Assembly: GCF_002860325.1 (NCBI RefSeq)
Contig: NZ_PKOJ01000003.1
Span: 310,001 to 374,000 of the forward strand
DNA: 64,000 bases
Direction: 5' to 3'
Source of the DNA: Neptunicoccus cionae
GTDB lineage: Bacteria; Pseudomonadota; Alphaproteobacteria; Rhodobacterales; Rhodobacteraceae
The position numbers were made by a program, and so were the translations under genes. Shown piece by piece: positions 63,384 through 64,000 of this stretch. The number at the start of each line of letters is the position of its first letter. Within the stretch, counting starts at the first letter, position 1. A model generated the notes under the pieces. That model made no database searches, was not told the DNA's origin, and worked only from the letters and a program-made list of their open reading frames with translations.

Positions 63384-64000
63384 TCAGGCCGGGCGCGACA
63401 GGGTCCAGCGTATGACGCCCTCATACTCAACAACGGCGGAAGTGACCACAACCTCTTTTGTCGCGCGGGGACCTAATCTGCCCTGCTCGAAATAGAGCGT
63501 ATCGTGAAGCGTCAGTTTCAACCCGCCAGCCCGTAGCAGCCAGACCTCTCCGTTCAGAAGCGTTATCGAGGCAGCGGTATCTCCCATATCAAGGTCAACC
63601 CGCGCATCAGGGTGCAGACGGAAGTGGGCTTCGAACGGCAATTCGCGGTTTTGCCCTTTATCCGCCGCTACCGTTTCGAAACGGGATCTGTCCGCTGCGC
63701 TCTGGGCGAAGATGCGGTCGTGCCCCTGCACTTCGGCGCCCGAGTGCAGTACCGCAATTTCGCGGCTGTGGGTCAAACCGAATGATGGGACATAGCCGTC
63801 ATGGCTGCACAAGACCGCCTGTCCATATTGGTTGCTGTCCCGTTCGAGCATGATTTTTCTCGGGGCATCAATAAGTTGCTGCCCATAAATCCGGCGCACG
63901 AAACCTGAACCTGCGAAACGCGCAAGCGACGTCCCTGCCACTGTCACAGCACTATGGGCGGCTGTGGCGCGGGCCGCACAGTGCAGATTGGCCGAAAAGC
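63384..64000 (-). CDS. Heparinase II/III family protein, C-terminal part (runs off the window)
   Basis: Only the last 205 residues or so are in the window; the frame is open to the right edge, and the GTG at 63947 is internal. The readable start, about HCAARATAAHSAVTVAG, matches the AxSHxTL-like segment of heparinase II/III family proteins, followed by the beta-sandwich (VLCSHDGYVPSFGLTHSREI, FRLHPDARVDLDMGD). In relatives this gene lies next to purH and an rRNA cytosine methyltransferase. Polysaccharide substrate unknown. Confidence 0.8.
   Translation of the reverse strand, partial: FSANLHCAARATAAHSAVTVAGTSLARFAGSGFVRRIYGQQLIDAPRKIMLERDSNQYGQAVLCSHDGYVPSFGLTHSREIAVLHSGAEVQGHDRIFAQSAADRSRFETVAADKGQNRELPFEAHFRLHPDARVDLDMGDTAASITLLNGEVWLLRAGGLKLTLHDTLYFEQGRLGPRATKEVVVTSAVVEYEGVIRWTLSRPA

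Overview
The window reads as chromosome of an alphaproteobacterium of the Rhodobacteraceae (Roseobacter-type lineage). Three things point there: an F1-only ATP synthase operon atpHAGDC, a RpoE-ChrR singlet-oxygen sigma/anti-sigma pair, and many protein families typical of that group (Hint plus RTX protein, DUF2161, DUF3035/BamF, DUF3422, LivFGHMK next to a PaaK-like ligase). Genus cannot be fixed from sequence alone. Genes are dense and there are no rRNAs, phages, insertion sequences or CRISPR arrays. One tRNA (Val, GAC) and a 41-residue rpmJ are present.

Layout. 1-1.8 kb: secreted-type RTX/Hint protein with a Gly-Thr tandem repeat. 1.9-9.1 kb: metabolic and housekeeping singletons (crotonase, HAD hydrolase, MaoC hydratase, ribF, DUF2161 nuclease-like protein, YcgN, threonine aldolase, alpha/beta hydrolase, HCCA isomerase). 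9.3-12.5 kb: prs, a DUF1127 protein divergent from a MocR regulator, and an H-type lectin protein. 12.6-17.5 kb: atpHAGDC on the minus strand. 17.5-17.9 kb: a gene-free region with a strong plus-strand terminator and no gene in front of it. 17.9-26.9 kb: Bcr/CflA efflux, methyltransferase, gloB, an unknown protein, clpA, adenylate cyclase, N-formylglutamate amidohydrolase, tRNA-Val and rpmJ.

27.0-36.5 kb is one long minus-strand operon: AMP-dependent acyl-CoA synthetase, LivG, LivH, LivM, LivK, LivF, PaaK-like ligase and thioesterase. It looks like an uptake-and-CoA-activation system for an organic acid. Divergent from it are a hybrid histidine kinase and an OmpR-type regulator, which probably control it. 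39.3-41.6 kb: LysR regulator divergent from an SHMT-fold PLP enzyme. 41.6-42.6 kb: a compositionally different HNH endonuclease with a PUA-like front end. 42.7-46.7 kb: an isolated NuoG-like formate dehydrogenase alpha subunit and a fungal-type saccharopine dehydrogenase.

46.7-53.3 kb is the most interesting block. rpoE-chrR is divergent from a six-gene, overlapping operon (FAD oxidoreductase, DUF1365, chalcone-isomerase-like, MFS, DUF3833, SDR). Two back-to-back promoters share the exact form TGATCC-N18-TAT(A/G)GA, matching the RpoE consensus, so both arms should be RpoE-driven. ChrR here has Ser at both positions of the zinc-binding CxxC in its anti-sigma domain, while its cupin zinc ligands are intact. 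53.3-64 kb: DUF3422, rmuC, mutL, a catalytic/non-catalytic M16 peptidase pair, a DUF3035 lipoprotein, lspA, purH and a truncated heparinase-like gene running off the right edge.

Two families of short intergenic repeat, several regulatory dyads and two intra-operon hairpins (atpD-atpC, livK-livF) are listed separately.
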